Shown piece by piece: positions 25,258 to 34,958 of a DNA stretch of 64,000 nt; the stretch's first letter is position 1, and each line of letters begins with the position of its first letter. The DNA comes from an uncultured Dongia sp. (GTDB taxonomy: Bacteria > Pseudomonadota > Alphaproteobacteria > Dongiales > Dongiaceae). The notes under the pieces are model-generated. The model saw only the letters and a list, made by a program, of their open reading frames with translations. It made no database searches and had not been told where the DNA came from. Location of the stretch: positions 87,506 through 151,505 of the forward strand of contig NZ_CAKZGO010000041.1 in the NCBI RefSeq assembly GCF_936916975.1, given 5' to 3'. The position numbers and the translations under genes are program-made.

Positions 25258-25767
25258 ATGACAAGCAAGCTGGATTGGCGCGCACGGAAAATCCGCGCTG
25301 CGGTGAAGCTGACGATGGCCCTGTCGATCGGGATGGCAGGCGGCGGAACCGCCGCGCTGGCGCAGGCGCCAATCAGCTATCCCGGCGCCGGACAGAGTCT
25401 TGAGCAGCAGGCAAAGGATGAAGCGGAGTGCCGCAGTTGGGCGACACAGCAAACCGGCGTCTATCCTTATCAAGCCCCGCCGCAATATTATGGGAACTCC
25501 TACGCGCCGAGCGGCAACATCGTGCGCGGTGCGGCGGGCGGCGCCATGCTGGGCGCGGTCGGTGGTGCGATCGGTGGTGATACCGGCAAAGGTGCTGCCA
25601 TCGGTGCCGGTGTGGGCGCCACGGCAGGTCTCCTCAAGAACGGCCGCGAACGCCGGAACCAGGCCCGTGCCAATGATCAGGCAGCGGCGCAATACCAGGC
25701 CGAGATCAACGCCTATAACGGCGCGTTCGCGGCATGCATGCAGGGCCGCGGCTATACCGTGCGCTGA
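25258..25767 (+). CDS. glycine-zipper exported protein
   Basis: 169 residues. An N-terminal signal peptide (LTMALSIGMAGGGTAALAQA) leads to a short Tyr/Pro/Gln-rich stretch. A glycine-zipper segment follows (VRGAAGGAMLGAVGGAIGGD, then GKGAAIGAGVGATAGLL), of the YMGG type that packs as paired helices in or on membranes. The C-terminus has Gln/Ala-rich helix and ends NGAFAACMQGRGYTVR, a tail common in this family. Function unknown; probably envelope-associated, with the two preceding exported proteins as neighbours. Confidence 0.78.
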   Translation: MTSKLDWRARKIRAAVKLTMALSIGMAGGGTAALAQAPISYPGAGQSLEQQAKDEAECRSWATQQTGVYPYQAPPQYYGNSYAPSGNIVRGAAGGAMLGAVGGAIGGDTGKGAAIGAGVGATAGLLKNGRERRNQARANDQAAAQYQAEINAYNGAFAACMQGRGYTVR

Positions 25768-25877
25768 CGGCTATCCCATAAACTGAAAACGGCGGTTCAG
25801 CGCTAGGGCGGCCGTTGCTCATCGGCCGGTGTGCTGCGCGCGCCGAGGCACTCCATTGCAATTGACGGAGCATCAAC

Positions 25878-26237
25878 ATGAATGATCTGACCGGGAGAGG
25901 GCCTGTCTTCGACCCACAGGAATTGGAGCGCCTGCTGGTGGCGAGGCAAAACGCCGGCGATGTCGATGGCATGACCGCCTTGTTTGAGCCCGACGCGGTA
26001 CTCGACTGCGGCGGTGGCCGGCTGGTGCGGGGACGAGACGCCATCCGCAGCTTGTATGTTGAAGGCATCGCGGCGGGCCGAAAGTTCGCAATGGGCGAGC
26101 AGCGGCCGGCGCTGATCTGCGGTGATCTTGCCATGACGTCGACACGCCTCCCCGATGGCGACGTGACCACGGAGGTCGCGCGACGGCAGACGGACGGGAG
26201 CTGGCTTTGGGTGATCGACCGGTACGCCGTGAGCTGA
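25878..26237 (+). CDS. SnoaL-like/NTF2-fold protein
   Basis: 119-residue cytoplasmic protein with the NTF2-like pattern: helical start (PQELERLLVARQNAGDVDGMTALFEPDAVLDCGG), then VRGRDAIRSLY and a terminal beta sheet with TTEVARRQTDGSWLWVIDRYAV. This fits the DUF4440/SnoaL group. These proteins are often small isomerases, hydrolases or ligand-binding proteins, and no specific role can be assigned. It stands alone upstream of metH with a 139-base gap. Confidence 0.75.
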   Translation: MNDLTGRGPVFDPQELERLLVARQNAGDVDGMTALFEPDAVLDCGGGRLVRGRDAIRSLYVEGIAAGRKFAMGEQRPALICGDLAMTSTRLPDGDVTTEVARRQTDGSWLWVIDRYAVS

Positions 26238-26376
26238 ACGGAGATCTCAGCTAACCTATTGTACAAATGTGTTAATATTTGACATCAGTGGAATCGTTTG
26301 CAAGTTTGTGATTTGACATAATGATATCTTTATATGATTGTCCGAGTTCGAGTGGTCATAAGGACACCCGGCAGTC

Positions 26377-29300
26377 ATGGGCCAATTGCCACCACTACCT
26401 ACGGCCGACAGCCCTGTCCCCCAGGACGGGGCGGAAGTCCTGGCGGCGCTGACCCGAGCGGCGGCGGAGCGCATCCTTATTCTGGACGGTGCGATGGGCA
26501 CGCAGATCCAGGGTCTTGGTTTTCACGAGCATGATTTCCGCGGCGCGCGCTTCGACCGCTGCGACTGTCATCTCCAGGGCAACAACGATCTCCTGACCTT
26601 GTCGCAACCACAGGCGATCGAGGACATTCATTTCGCCTATGCCATGGCGGGCGCCGACATCATCGAAACCAATACGTTTTCGTCGACCAGTATCGCCCAG
26701 GCGGATTATGGGATGGCGGAACTGGTCTATGAGCTGAACCGCGATGGTGCGCAGCTGGTCCGCAATGCCTGCCGTCGCGCTGAGGCGCTGGATGGGAAGA
26801 GGCGGTTCGTCGCCGGCGCGTTGGGACCCACCAATCGCACGGCGTCCATGTCGCCGGATGTGAACAATCCCGGCTACCGCGCTGTGAGCTTCGACGATCT
26901 GCGCATCGCCTATGCGGAACAATTGCGCGGCCTCATGGATGGCGGCGCAGATATCATCCTGATCGAGACCATTTTCGACACGCTGAATGCCAAGGCCGCG
27001 GTGTTCGCCTGCGAAGAGATCTTCGCCCAGCGAGGCGTGCGCCTGCCGGTCATGATTTCAGGCACCATCACCGATCTGTCTGGCCGCACCCTGTCCGGCC
27101 AGACACCGACGGCTTTCTGGCATTCGCTGCGCCACGCGAACCCTTTCACCATCGGGCTCAACTGCGCGCTGGGCGCCGACGCCATGCGCGCGCATCTGGC
27201 GGAGATATCGAGTGTTGCCGATACTTTCGTCTGCGCCTACCCGAATGCCGGCCTGCCGAACGAATTCGGCCGATATAATGAGAGCCCGGACGCCATGGCC
27301 GGGCAGATCGGCCGCTTTGCCGATGAAGGACTGGTCAATGTCGTCGGTGGCTGCTGTGGATCGACACCGGATCATATTCGCGCGATCGCCGATATTGTCC
27401 GTGGCAAACCCCCGCGGCGTCTACCGGATGTGCCGCGCCTAATGAGACTTTCGGGCCTAGAGCCATTCGTGCTGGCAAAGGAGATTCCCTTCGTCAATGT
27501 TGGCGAGCGCACCAATGTCACGGGATCGGCACGGTTCCGCAAGATGATCACGTCAGGTGACTATGCGGCGGCCCTTGATGTGGCGCGGGATCAGGTCATC
27601 AATGGCGCGCAGATCATCGACATCAACATGGATGAAGGCCTGATCGACAGCGAGCGGGCGATGGTCGAGTTCCTCAACCTCATTGCAGCGGAACCGGATA
27701 TCGCCAGGGTGCCTGTTATGATCGATTCATCGAAATTCTCGATCATTGAGGCCGGGCTGAAATGTGTCCAGGGCAAGCCGCTGGTCAATTCGATTTCCAT
27801 GAAGGAAGGCGAAGAGGCTTTCCTTCATCAGGCGCGGCTGGTGCGTGCCTACGGCGCCGCCGTGGTCGTCATGGCGTTCGACGAAGCTGGGCAGGCGGAC
27901 ACGCTGGAACGCAAGGTCAGCATCTGCACCCGTGCCTACAACCTGCTGACCAAGGAAGTCGGATTCCCGCCGGAAGACATCGTGTTCGATCCCAATATCT
28001 TCGCCGTCGCCACCGGGATCGAAGAGCACAACGGCTATGGCGTCGCCTTCATCGAGGCGACGCGCCAGATCACCGCGACCCTGCCGCATGTCCATATTTC
28101 CGGCGGGGTTTCCAACCTGTCCTTCTCGTTCCGTGGCAACGAGGCGGTGCGGGAGGCCATGCATGCCGTCTTCCTCTACCACGCAATCCAAGCCGGCATG
28201 GACATGGGCATCGTCAATGCCGGCCAATTGGCCGTCTATGAATCGATCGACCCGGAACTGCGCGACGTCTGTGAGGATGTCGTTCTCAATCGACGGCAGG
28301 ATGCGACCGATCGGCTGCTGACGCTTGCCGAGCGGTTCAAGGCTCATGGCGGCCGTGAAGCGAAGGTGCAGGATCTCGCTTGGCGGGCGAAGCCGGTCGC
28401 CGATCGCATTTCCCATGCTCTCGTCAACGGCATCACGGAATTCATCGATGTAGATGTTGAGGAAGCACGCCTTGCCGTTGCGCGGCCGCTCCATGTCATT
28501 GAGGGGCCCTTGATGGCCGGCATGAATGTGGTGGGCGACCTGTTCGGTGCCGGCAAGATGTTCCTGCCGCAGGTCGTCAAATCGGCGCGTGTCATGAAAC
28601 AGGCGGTGGCGCTGCTCCTGCCGTTCATGGAGGCGGAGAAGCTGGCCAATGGCGGTATCGCCGGCGAGCGGCACTCGGCCGGCAAGATCCTGATGGCGAC
28701 CGTCAAGGGCGATGTTCACGATATCGGCAAGAATATCGTCGGCGTGGTCCTCGCCTGCAACAATTATGAGATCATCGATCTGGGCGTCATGGTGCCGGTC
28801 GCAAAAATCCTGCAGACGGCACGCGAGCAGAAGGTCGACATCATCGGCCTTTCCGGCCTGATCACGCCGTCGCTTGACGAGATGGCGCATGTCGCGGCCG
28901 AAATGGAGCGCGAAGGCTTCGACATTCCGCTGCTGATCGGCGGCGCCACCACCAGCCGGGTTCATACCGCCGTCAAGATCCACCCACGCTATGCGCGCGG
29001 TCAAACGGTCTATGTCAACGATGCCAGCCGGGCCGTGGGGGTCGTGTCCAACCTTTTGTCGCCAGATACCCAGCACAGTTACATCGATACCATCCGGGCC
29101 GAATATCGGCAGGTTGCCGATTCTCATGCACGCAATGAAGCGGACAAATTGCGGCTGCCGCTCGCGAAGGCACGCGCCAATGCGCACCGCGTGGATTGGT
29201 CCGGTTATAAAGCACCCAAACCGTCCTTCCTCGGCACACGCAAATTTGTCGGCTATGACCTTGCCGAGCTGGCGCGGTACATCGACTGGACGCCGTTCTT

Positions 29301-30156
29301 CCAGACATGGGAGTTGAAGGGCCGCTATCCGGCCATTTTGGCAGATGAGAAACAGGGTGCCGCCGCACGCCAGCTGTTTGCGGATGCTGAAGTGATGTTG
29401 AAGCAGATCATCACCGAACAGTGGTTCGTGCCGAAAGGCGTCGTCGGCTTCTGGCCTGCCAATGCGAAGGGCGACGACATCGTCCTCTACACCGATGAAA
29501 CGCGAACCGGCGAGCTGGCGACGCTCTTCACGCTGCGCCAGCAATTGGCCAAGCGCGACAACCGCGCGAATGTGGCCCTCTCCGACTTCGTGGCGCCGGC
29601 TGATAGCGGTGTCAGCGATTACCTAGGCGGATTTGTCGTGACGGCAGGTATCGAGGAAGTGGCCCTCGCCGAGCGTTTCGAACGCCGCAATGACGATTAC
29701 AGTGCGATTCTGGTCAAAGCGCTGGCGGACCGGTTTGCCGAGGCCTTTGCCGAAGCGATGCATCAGCGTGTCCGCCGAGATTTGTGGGGCTATGCACCCG
29801 ACGAGAAATTTGCCCCTGACGAGTTGGTGGGCGAGCCCTATCGGGGTATCCGCCCGGCGCCGGGATATCCGGCACAGCCCGATCACACCGAAAAGGCGAC
29901 TCTGTTCCGATTGCTGGATGCAGAGGCCGGCATCGGCGTACACCTCACCGAGAGTTTTGCCATGTGGCCGGGGTCTTCGGTCTCCGGCCTCTATCTCGCC
30001 CATCCCGAGAGCTATTATTTCGGGGTCGCCAAAGTGGAACGAGATCAGGTTGTCGACTATGCGCGGCGGAAGGGTATGGCGGTTCAGGAAGTGGAACGCT
30101 GGCTCTCGCCGATCCTGAATTACGAGCCGCAGGAGATCGTTATCGCTGCCGAGTGA
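26377..30156 (+). CDS. metH: cobalamin-dependent methionine synthase
   Basis: Transfers methyl from 5-methyltetrahydrofolate via cobalamin to homocysteine. All four modules are present in 1259 residues (E. coli MetH is 1227). The homocysteine domain has GLNCALG and [13 protein letters not shown] zinc cysteines. The folate domain has [20 protein letters not shown]. The cobalamin domain has [29 protein letters not shown] with the cobalt-ligating His, and [10 protein letters not shown]. The C-terminal SAM-binding activation domain ends in [28 protein letters not shown]. An AT-rich stretch at about 26262-26345 lies upstream and may hold the promoter; I could not fit a known SAM, SAH or cobalamin riboswitch there. 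Confidence 0.97.
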   Translation: MGQLPPLPTADSPVPQDGAEVLAALTRAAAERILILDGAMGTQIQGLGFHEHDFRGARFDRCDCHLQGNNDLLTLSQPQAIEDIHFAYAMAGADIIETNTFSSTSIAQADYGMAELVYELNRDGAQLVRNACRRAEALDGKRRFVAGALGPTNRTASMSPDVNNPGYRAVSFDDLRIAYAEQLRGLMDGGADIILIETIFDTLNAKAAVFACEEIFAQRGVRLPVMISGTITDLSGRTLSGQTPTAFWHSLRHANPFTIGLNCALGADAMRAHLAEISSVADTFVCAYPNAGLPNEFGRYNESPDAMAGQIGRFADEGLVNVVGGCCGSTPDHIRAIADIVRGKPPRRLPDVPRLMRLSGLEPFVLAKEIPFVNVGERTNVTGSARFRKMITSGDYAAALDVARDQVINGAQIIDINMDEGLIDSERAMVEFLNLIAAEPDIARVPVMIDSSKFSIIEAGLKCVQGKPLVNSISMKEGEEAFLHQARLVRAYGAAVVVMAFDEAGQADTLERKVSICTRAYNLLTKEVGFPPEDIVFDPNIFAVATGIEEHNGYGVAFIEATRQITATLPHVHISGGVSNLSFSFRGNEAVREAMHAVFLYHAIQAGMDMGIVNAGQLAVYESIDPELRDVCEDVVLNRRQDATDRLLTLAERFKAHGGREAKVQDLAWRAKPVADRISHALVNGITEFIDVDVEEARLAVARPLHVIEGPLMAGMNVVGDLFGAGKMFLPQVVKSARVMKQAVALLLPFMEAEKLANGGIAGERHSAGKILMATVKGDVHDIGKNIVGVVLACNNYEIIDLGVMVPVAKILQTAREQKVDIIGLSGLITPSLDEMAHVAAEMEREGFDIPLLIGGATTSRVHTAVKIHPRYARGQTVYVNDASRAVGVVSNLLSPDTQHSYIDTIRAEYRQVADSHARNEADKLRLPLAKARANAHRVDWSGYKAPKPSFLGTRKFVGYDLAELARYIDWTPFFQTWELKGRYPAILADEKQGAAARQLFADAEVMLKQIITEQWFVPKGVVGFWPANAKGDDIVLYTDETRTGELATLFTLRQQLAKRDNRANVALSDFVAPADSGVSDYLGGFVVTAGIEEVALAERFERRNDDYSAILVKALADRFAEAFAEAMHQRVRRDLWGYAPDEKFAPDELVGEPYRGIRPAPGYPAQPDHTEKATLFRLLDAEAGIGVHLTESFAMWPGSSVSGLYLAHPESYYFGVAKVERDQVVDYARRKGMAVQEVERWLSPILNYEPQEIVIAAE

Positions 30157-30161
30157 TTATG

Positions 30162-31532
30162 CTACCAGCCGGCATAGGGTGCGAGCTTTGCGTCGTCGAA
30201 GCGGCCGGCTTCAATATCGCCAAGGGCGCGGTCAAATTTCTCGAGCGCTTCGTCGACATCGGCCGGGGTGATCGTGAGCGGTGGCGTCAATTCGATGACG
30301 TTGCCGTGGATGCCGCAATAGATGACGATGAGGCCAAGTTCGAAGCAGCGATAGGCAAGGCGCGCGGCTTCGCGGCCCGCCGGCTCCCGCGTTTGGCGGT
30401 CCCGCACCAGTTCGATGCCAACCATTAATCCCATGCCGCGGACGTCGCCGATGAGGGGATGATGCTGCGCCAGCGCCCGAAGGCCGCCAACCAGTTGCTG
30501 GCCGCGTGCCGTTGCGTTGGCCATTAAGCCCTCGGTTTCGACGACATCGAGGACGGCGAGGCCGGCCGAGGCCGGGGCCGGAGAACCGCCGAGCGTGAAG
30601 AGATTGTAGGTCGGTGCGTCCAACAATTCCTTGCGCCCGACCACCGCCGAGAGCGGCAGACCGCCACCCAGCGGCTTTCCGAGACTGATAGCATCGGGAA
30701 CAATATCGGCGTGCTGGAAGGCGAACCACTTGCCGGTGCGGCCTAGGCCGGTCTTCACCTCGTCGAAGACCAGCCAGATACCCTGGTCATCGCACAGCTT
30801 GCGCAAGGCCGGCAGGTAGTTGGCGGGCGGTATGATGTCGCCGCCATCCGATTGCATCGCTTCGAGGATGATGGCCGCTGTGTCCGCGGCAGGCGAGATG
30901 GTCTGCAGACAGGACTTAACCGCATCGAGGCATTTCAGCGAGCAGCCATCGCGGCTGCAAGGCCCCCATGAACAGCGATAGGGATCGGGATAGGGCATCT
31001 TGGTCACGTTGCCGATGCCGATCACATCCGCCTGCGTCTGGTGCCCGGACAGACTTGCCGAGCCGGTGGTCTGGCCGTGATAGGCGCCGACATAGCTGAT
31101 CAGCCGCCGCCGGCCGGTCGCCTTGGGCAGCAGGCGTGACAGGCAGTCATTGGCATCCGACCCCGTGGTTCCGAACCAGACGCGCTTCTCGAAATCGCCC
31201 GGCACCAGGGCCGCCAGGCGCTCGGCCAGTTCGATCGTCGGCATGGTCGGATAGCAGCAATGCATCGAGGTCCAGATGCCGTCCAGCGCATTGACGATGG
31301 CCGCGCGCACCTTTGGATGACGGTAGCCGGTCTGCACCACGGCTGCGGCGGCGATGAAGTCGAGATAGACCTTGCCGTCGACATCCGTGATGCGGGTTCC
31401 TTCCGCGCTTGCCGGCACGAAGGGATAAAGCCGGATCTTCATCACATTACCGATGACGCGGCCTTCGCGCGCCAGCGCCTGCTCAGCAAGATCGGGTTCG
31501 TTCCTGCCGCTGGGGGCGACCGCGTCGGTCAT
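30162..31532 (-). CDS. class III PLP aminotransferase
   Basis: Omega-amino-acid type transaminase (4-aminobutyrate/ornithine family), 456 residues. The PLP-binding lysine lies in PDAISLGKPLGGGLPLSAVVGR, and the Asp contacting the pyridine nitrogen in WLVFDEVKTGLGRTGK. An unusual Cys-rich stretch, YRCSWGPCSRDGCSLKCLDAVKSC, precedes the core. It is the last gene of the FAD oxidase-rpiR-GS-like-amidohydrolase operon, 27 bases after the amidohydrolase stop. It could transaminate an amino-acid intermediate such as GABA or beta-alanine; the substrate is inferred only from context. Its stop faces the metH stop with a 5-base gap. Confidence 0.9.
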   Translation of the reverse strand: MTDAVAPSGRNEPDLAEQALAREGRVIGNVMKIRLYPFVPASAEGTRITDVDGKVYLDFIAAAAVVQTGYRHPKVRAAIVNALDGIWTSMHCCYPTMPTIELAERLAALVPGDFEKRVWFGTTGSDANDCLSRLLPKATGRRRLISYVGAYHGQTTGSASLSGHQTQADVIGIGNVTKMPYPDPYRCSWGPCSRDGCSLKCLDAVKSCLQTISPAADTAAIILEAMQSDGGDIIPPANYLPALRKLCDDQGIWLVFDEVKTGLGRTGKWFAFQHADIVPDAISLGKPLGGGLPLSAVVGRKELLDAPTYNLFTLGGSPAPASAGLAVLDVVETEGLMANATARGQQLVGGLRALAQHHPLIGDVRGMGLMVGIELVRDRQTREPAGREAARLAYRCFELGLIVIYCGIHGNVIELTPPLTITPADVDEALEKFDRALGDIEAGRFDDAKLAPYAGW

Positions 31533-31559
31533 GTCCGTGCCTTTCCTGCCTTGCCGGGG

Positions 31560-32699
31560 TCAGCCGGCGGGGTAGATGCGCCTTGCATTCTCGGTGGCAA
31601 CGAGCCGGACGATTTCGTCGGCATCGGCGAGCGAGCAGAAATCTTCCGCCATCCAGCGATCGAGGTTCTTCTTGAGGGCGCGGCGGAAGAGCAGGGCGCC
31701 CAGGTAATAGAGCTCGCTGAGGCCGAAGGCATCCGAGCTGTAGAGCAGCTTGGAATACTTGCCCATCTCCAGCGCCTCGCCAAGGATGTCGGCCGACATG
31801 GGGGCTGCGTAGTTCAGGATCACGCCGACATCGTAATAGACGTTCTGGAATATTTCCGAGAGCCAGGCGGCTTCGCGCTGGAAGGGGTAGTTGTGGAGGA
31901 GGGTGATCGGCACTTCCCATTTTTCCATCGATGCGATGAAGTCGGTGAAATGGGTCGGATCGCAGGCATGCATGTAGACATCCGGATCACCGAAGCCGAC
32001 ATGGACCTGCATGGGAATACGGCGCTGGCGGCAGAGGTCGCCACCGACCCATATGCCGTGCCGGATGATGGTGGGATCGTTGAGACGCCATTTGCCTGCG
32101 GCCGCGGCTGCGCTGAACCAGCGGTCGGCGGCCTTGACGACATCGCCGCGGCTGGGCGCCGTCTGATCGATCTTGAACGTCGTGCGATAGGCGACGATGG
32201 TCTTGAGGCCCACCGCCGATTTCGCCCGGTCGGCAAGAATATCCGCAATCGCTTCGGGGAAGCGTTCGGCGCTGATGCCGGATTTGGCGACCTCCTCGAT
32301 GACTGCTTCGATGCGGACAACTTCGTAAGCGGGTTTGTCCGATGCTTCCGCCATTGCCTCGACGCCCATGATGGCGGCGCTGCGATGGCCGGTGTCGATC
32401 AGCAAGGATTGCAGGCCGCACTTGCGCAGGAAGCGGCGATTGACTTCGGCGGCACCCAGCGCCAGCCGGCGTTCGACATAGGCTTCGGCCTTGCAGGACG
32501 GTTCAAGGTCCAGGACCGGGGCGCAAAAGCGTCGGATGGCGAGCCCCAAGGGTTTCTGGAATTCCGTGGTGCCAGCCGGCGCCGGCCGGTAGCTTTCGCT
32601 GAACAGCGCCTGGAAGGCGGCAAAATCCAGATCGACCGGCGAGACGCCGTGACAATGGTGGTCGATCAGCGGCAGATCGACATCAAGCTCAGTAGGCAT
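31560..32699 (-). CDS. FluG-type amidohydrolase
   Basis: TIM-barrel metal-dependent hydrolase, 379 residues. The N-terminal metal motif is DHHCHG. Further metal ligands fit HACDPTHFTDF, LLHNYPFQREAAWLSE and the Asp in LLYSSDAFGLSELYYLGA. It overlaps the glutamine-synthetase-like gene by 11 bases. In fungal FluG proteins an amidohydrolase of this type and a GS domain are fused in one chain, so this pair looks like the split bacterial version. It could hydrolyse a gamma-glutamyl amide or related product; no substrate is proven. Confidence 0.85.
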   Translation of the reverse strand: MPTELDVDLPLIDHHCHGVSPVDLDFAAFQALFSESYRPAPAGTTEFQKPLGLAIRRFCAPVLDLEPSCKAEAYVERRLALGAAEVNRRFLRKCGLQSLLIDTGHRSAAIMGVEAMAEASDKPAYEVVRIEAVIEEVAKSGISAERFPEAIADILADRAKSAVGLKTIVAYRTTFKIDQTAPSRGDVVKAADRWFSAAAAAGKWRLNDPTIIRHGIWVGGDLCRQRRIPMQVHVGFGDPDVYMHACDPTHFTDFIASMEKWEVPITLLHNYPFQREAAWLSEIFQNVYYDVGVILNYAAPMSADILGEALEMGKYSKLLYSSDAFGLSELYYLGALLFRRALKKNLDRWMAEDFCSLADADEIVRLVATENARRIYPAG

Positions 32700-34002
32700 C
32701 GTGATACCGTTTGCAGATATGGTCCGGGTCGGCTTCAGCGAACATGGCGATCTCGGTGCGTTTCACCGCGACATATGAGTTGTACATGAGCGGCGGCAGC
32801 CAGGCCTTGACGATCGGGTCCGCCTCCATCAGATCCAGCGCTTCGCCGAGCGAGCTCGGCAGCGGCCTGATGCCAAGGCCCGCGCGTTCCGCATCGGTGA
32901 GTTCGGAGGGATCGCGGTCGATGGACGCCGGCAAGGGCAGCTTGGCGCGAATACCTTCGAGGCCGGCCCGCACCAGCGCGCCGATCACCATATAGGGACT
33001 GGCGGTCGCATCCGGTGCGCGCAGTTCCATGTTGAACGCTTTCGATTTCTTGGCGGGGTCGCGCTCCGGCGAGGGGCAGATGCGGACAGCGGCCTCGCGG
33101 TTCTGGATGCCGAAGCTGGCAAAGCCGCAGCTCCAATGATGCGGCCCCAGGCGGTAATAGGAAACCGGGCTTGGCGCCACCAGGGCGCAGATGGCCGTCA
33201 TGTGCTTGACCACGCCCGCGATGAAATGCTGCGCCACCTGGCTGGCGCCGCCGGTGCCATTCGCATCATAGGCGGCATTGTTGCCCGCCTTGTCGACGAA
33301 GCTGAAATGCACATGGGCGCCATTGCCGACGCTCTTGAGGGTCGGCTTCGGCGTGAAGCTGGCACGGTACCCCATGCGCCGTCCCACCTCGCGGATCACT
33401 TCGCGGGTGATGATGGCGCGATCACCGGCCATGGCGCCAATCGCCGGTGCGCAGGAGACCTCGATCTGCCCGACGCCATATTCGGGTTCGACCGTTTCGA
33501 GGCCGACATTGGCTTGCAACAGTGCCTTGGTGAGGGCGGCTGTGAAGGGTGCCACAGTCCGGATCGATTCGATCGAGAAGGGCGTCACATAGCCCATGCC
33601 AGGCGCGGACAGCAGGAACTCATGTTCGAACGAGGCCATGAACTGCAGCCCGGTCTCCGCTTCAAAGTCCGCCAGCGCCTGCTTCATGAAGCCACGGGTG
33701 CAGCAATCCCAATTGCTGCCATCGGCCACCTTGGAATCGCACAGGAAGAAATGATAGGCGGGGGCATCGTCCCAGATGTCGACGCGGGTCTCGGTATTCG
33801 GCACCGGCGTCTGGCGTACTTCCAGCATCGGTCCCCAGGGATTTGGGGCGATGTCCTCGAACGGTGTCAGGGCCTGGCCGGCCACGGCCCAGCCCAAGCC
33901 ATATTCCATGCGCTTGGAGATATCGCCGGCCGGCACGCCGCGGCAGCGGGTGAGGCCGACATAGTCGTTCCACGCCAGATAGATGATGTCGCCGTCAGCC
34001 AT
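32689..34002 (-). CDS. glutamine synthetase-like gamma-glutamyl ligase
   Basis: ATP-dependent ligase of the GS catalytic superfamily, 437 residues. Key blocks: ASFEHEFLLSAPG, EPEYGVGQIEVSCAPA, GNGAHVHFSFVDKAG, RLGPHHWSCGFASFGIQNREAAVRIC and NMELRAPDATASPYMVIGAL. The N-terminal domain diverges from true GlnA, and a catabolic context is typical of PuuA/IpuC/GlnA3-type enzymes that join glutamate to amines. Start chosen at the ATG encoding MADGDIIYLAWN with GGGGGT upstream; a longer frame adds 29 residues overlapping rpiR. It overlaps rpiR by 8 bases and the amidohydrolase by 11. Amine substrate unknown. Confidence 0.87.
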   Translation of the reverse strand: MADGDIIYLAWNDYVGLTRCRGVPAGDISKRMEYGLGWAVAGQALTPFEDIAPNPWGPMLEVRQTPVPNTETRVDIWDDAPAYHFFLCDSKVADGSNWDCCTRGFMKQALADFEAETGLQFMASFEHEFLLSAPGMGYVTPFSIESIRTVAPFTAALTKALLQANVGLETVEPEYGVGQIEVSCAPAIGAMAGDRAIITREVIREVGRRMGYRASFTPKPTLKSVGNGAHVHFSFVDKAGNNAAYDANGTGGASQVAQHFIAGVVKHMTAICALVAPSPVSYYRLGPHHWSCGFASFGIQNREAAVRICPSPERDPAKKSKAFNMELRAPDATASPYMVIGALVRAGLEGIRAKLPLPASIDRDPSELTDAERAGLGIRPLPSSLGEALDLMEADPIVKAWLPPLMYNSYVAVKRTEIAMFAEADPDHICKRYHDAY

Positions 34003-34927
34003 GTTTACCCCCGCCTTGCTTGTTCTTTGTTTTGCGGCGCCCTGTGCCGCCATCGCCGGTCCATTCGAATCCCTCGCGCAGGCCCTCAAGATCCCGCATG
34101 CGCTTCACGGCACCGCTGCCCAGCCGGTTGATGACCTCGGCGATCAGCGCTTCGGCCAAAGCAAAGGCGGGCACCATGGAATCGTAAGGCGAGGGCGAGG
34201 TCACTTCCGCGATCAGGATATGATCGGCAAATTCCGCGATCGGTGATTCCCATGGATCGGTGACTAGCAAGATCGTGGCGCCGCGTTCTTTGGCAGCTCG
34301 CGCCAAGGAGACGGAATCCGCCTGATACCGCCGCAAATCGAAGATCATCAGCACGCTTTTGGGACCAAGCTCCAGCAATTGATCGTCGCGCGCCTGCAGC
34401 CCGGGCTGGATCATCCGCACGCCGGGGCGCATCTGATAGAGATGGAGGAACATGATCTGCGCGACCAGCTGGGTGAAGCGGCCGCCGGCAAAATGGATGT
34501 TGCGCTTCAGATCGCAAAGGGCGCCGATGACACCTTCGATCTCGGCCGGTGAAATGCGGTCGAAGCTCTGGCGCATGCCTTCGGTAAAGACATCGCGCGA
34601 TTTGGCGAGCAGGTCGGCTGGCCGGCTGCGGCTGGTGCGGGCATAGAGGGAGAGCGGCGAATTGCTGCGCTCCTCCAGTTCGTCGCGCAGAGCCTTCTGG
34701 AAATCCGGATAGCTGTCGAAGCCAAGCTTCGTGGTGAGGCGGATCACGGTGGGGCCACTGACGCCGGCGCGGTCCGCCAGACTGGCCACGGTCTCGAGCC
34801 CGGCCAGCATGGCGCTGGAAAACAAGATCCGCGACACCTTCTGTTCGGCCGGGGTGAGGTCCTGGGTCGCCTGGCGAATGCGGTCGGCGACGGTCACTCC
34901 GCGATCCTTGACGGCTGTTCGTGCCAT
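33995..34927 (-). CDS. RpiR/MurR family transcriptional regulator
   Basis: 310 residues with the N-terminal HTH_6 domain (about 10-85: VADRIRQATQDLTPAEQKVSRIL, LADRAGVSGPTVIRLTTKLGFDSYPDFQKALRDEL). A C-terminal SIS-fold sensor domain (about 125-270: FAGGRFTQLVAQIMFLHLYQM, VLMIFDLRRYQADSVSLARAAKERGATILLVTD) follows. SIS domains usually bind phosphosugars, but RpiR regulators of amino-acid and amine catabolism exist. The start at 34927 has AGGAAGC. Embedded between the FAD oxidase and the GS-like gene, it probably controls both arms of the locus; a GTAAC-N4-GTTAC palindrome at 36170 is a candidate site. Confidence 0.9.
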   Translation of the reverse strand: MARTAVKDRGVTVADRIRQATQDLTPAEQKVSRILFSSAMLAGLETVASLADRAGVSGPTVIRLTTKLGFDSYPDFQKALRDELEERSNSPLSLYARTSRSRPADLLAKSRDVFTEGMRQSFDRISPAEIEGVIGALCDLKRNIHFAGGRFTQLVAQIMFLHLYQMRPGVRMIQPGLQARDDQLLELGPKSVLMIFDLRRYQADSVSLARAAKERGATILLVTDPWESPIAEFADHILIAEVTSPSPYDSMVPAFALAEALIAEVINRLGSGAVKRMRDLEGLREGFEWTGDGGTGRRKTKNKQGGGKHG

Positions 34928-34958
34928 AGACTTGCTTCCTGTGATTCTTAACCAGGTC

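Noticed and set aside
26238..26376. possible SAM, SAH or cobalamin riboswitch before metH
   Set aside because: I looked for the core motifs of these classes and could not fit any; the gap is also too short for a cobalamin riboswitch.
27727..29544. 605-codon open frame antisense to metH
   Set aside because: Shadow of the metH coding sequence in GC-rich DNA; no recognisable domain, and the sense strand encodes a complete MetH.
30150..30165. terminator between metH and the convergent aminotransferase gene
   Set aside because: The 5-base gap has no hairpin; the stops almost touch.
31260..32789. 509-codon plus-strand frame across the aminotransferase and amidohydrolase genes
   Set aside because: Antisense to two convincing genes; His/Asp/Arg-rich shadow composition and no ribosome site.
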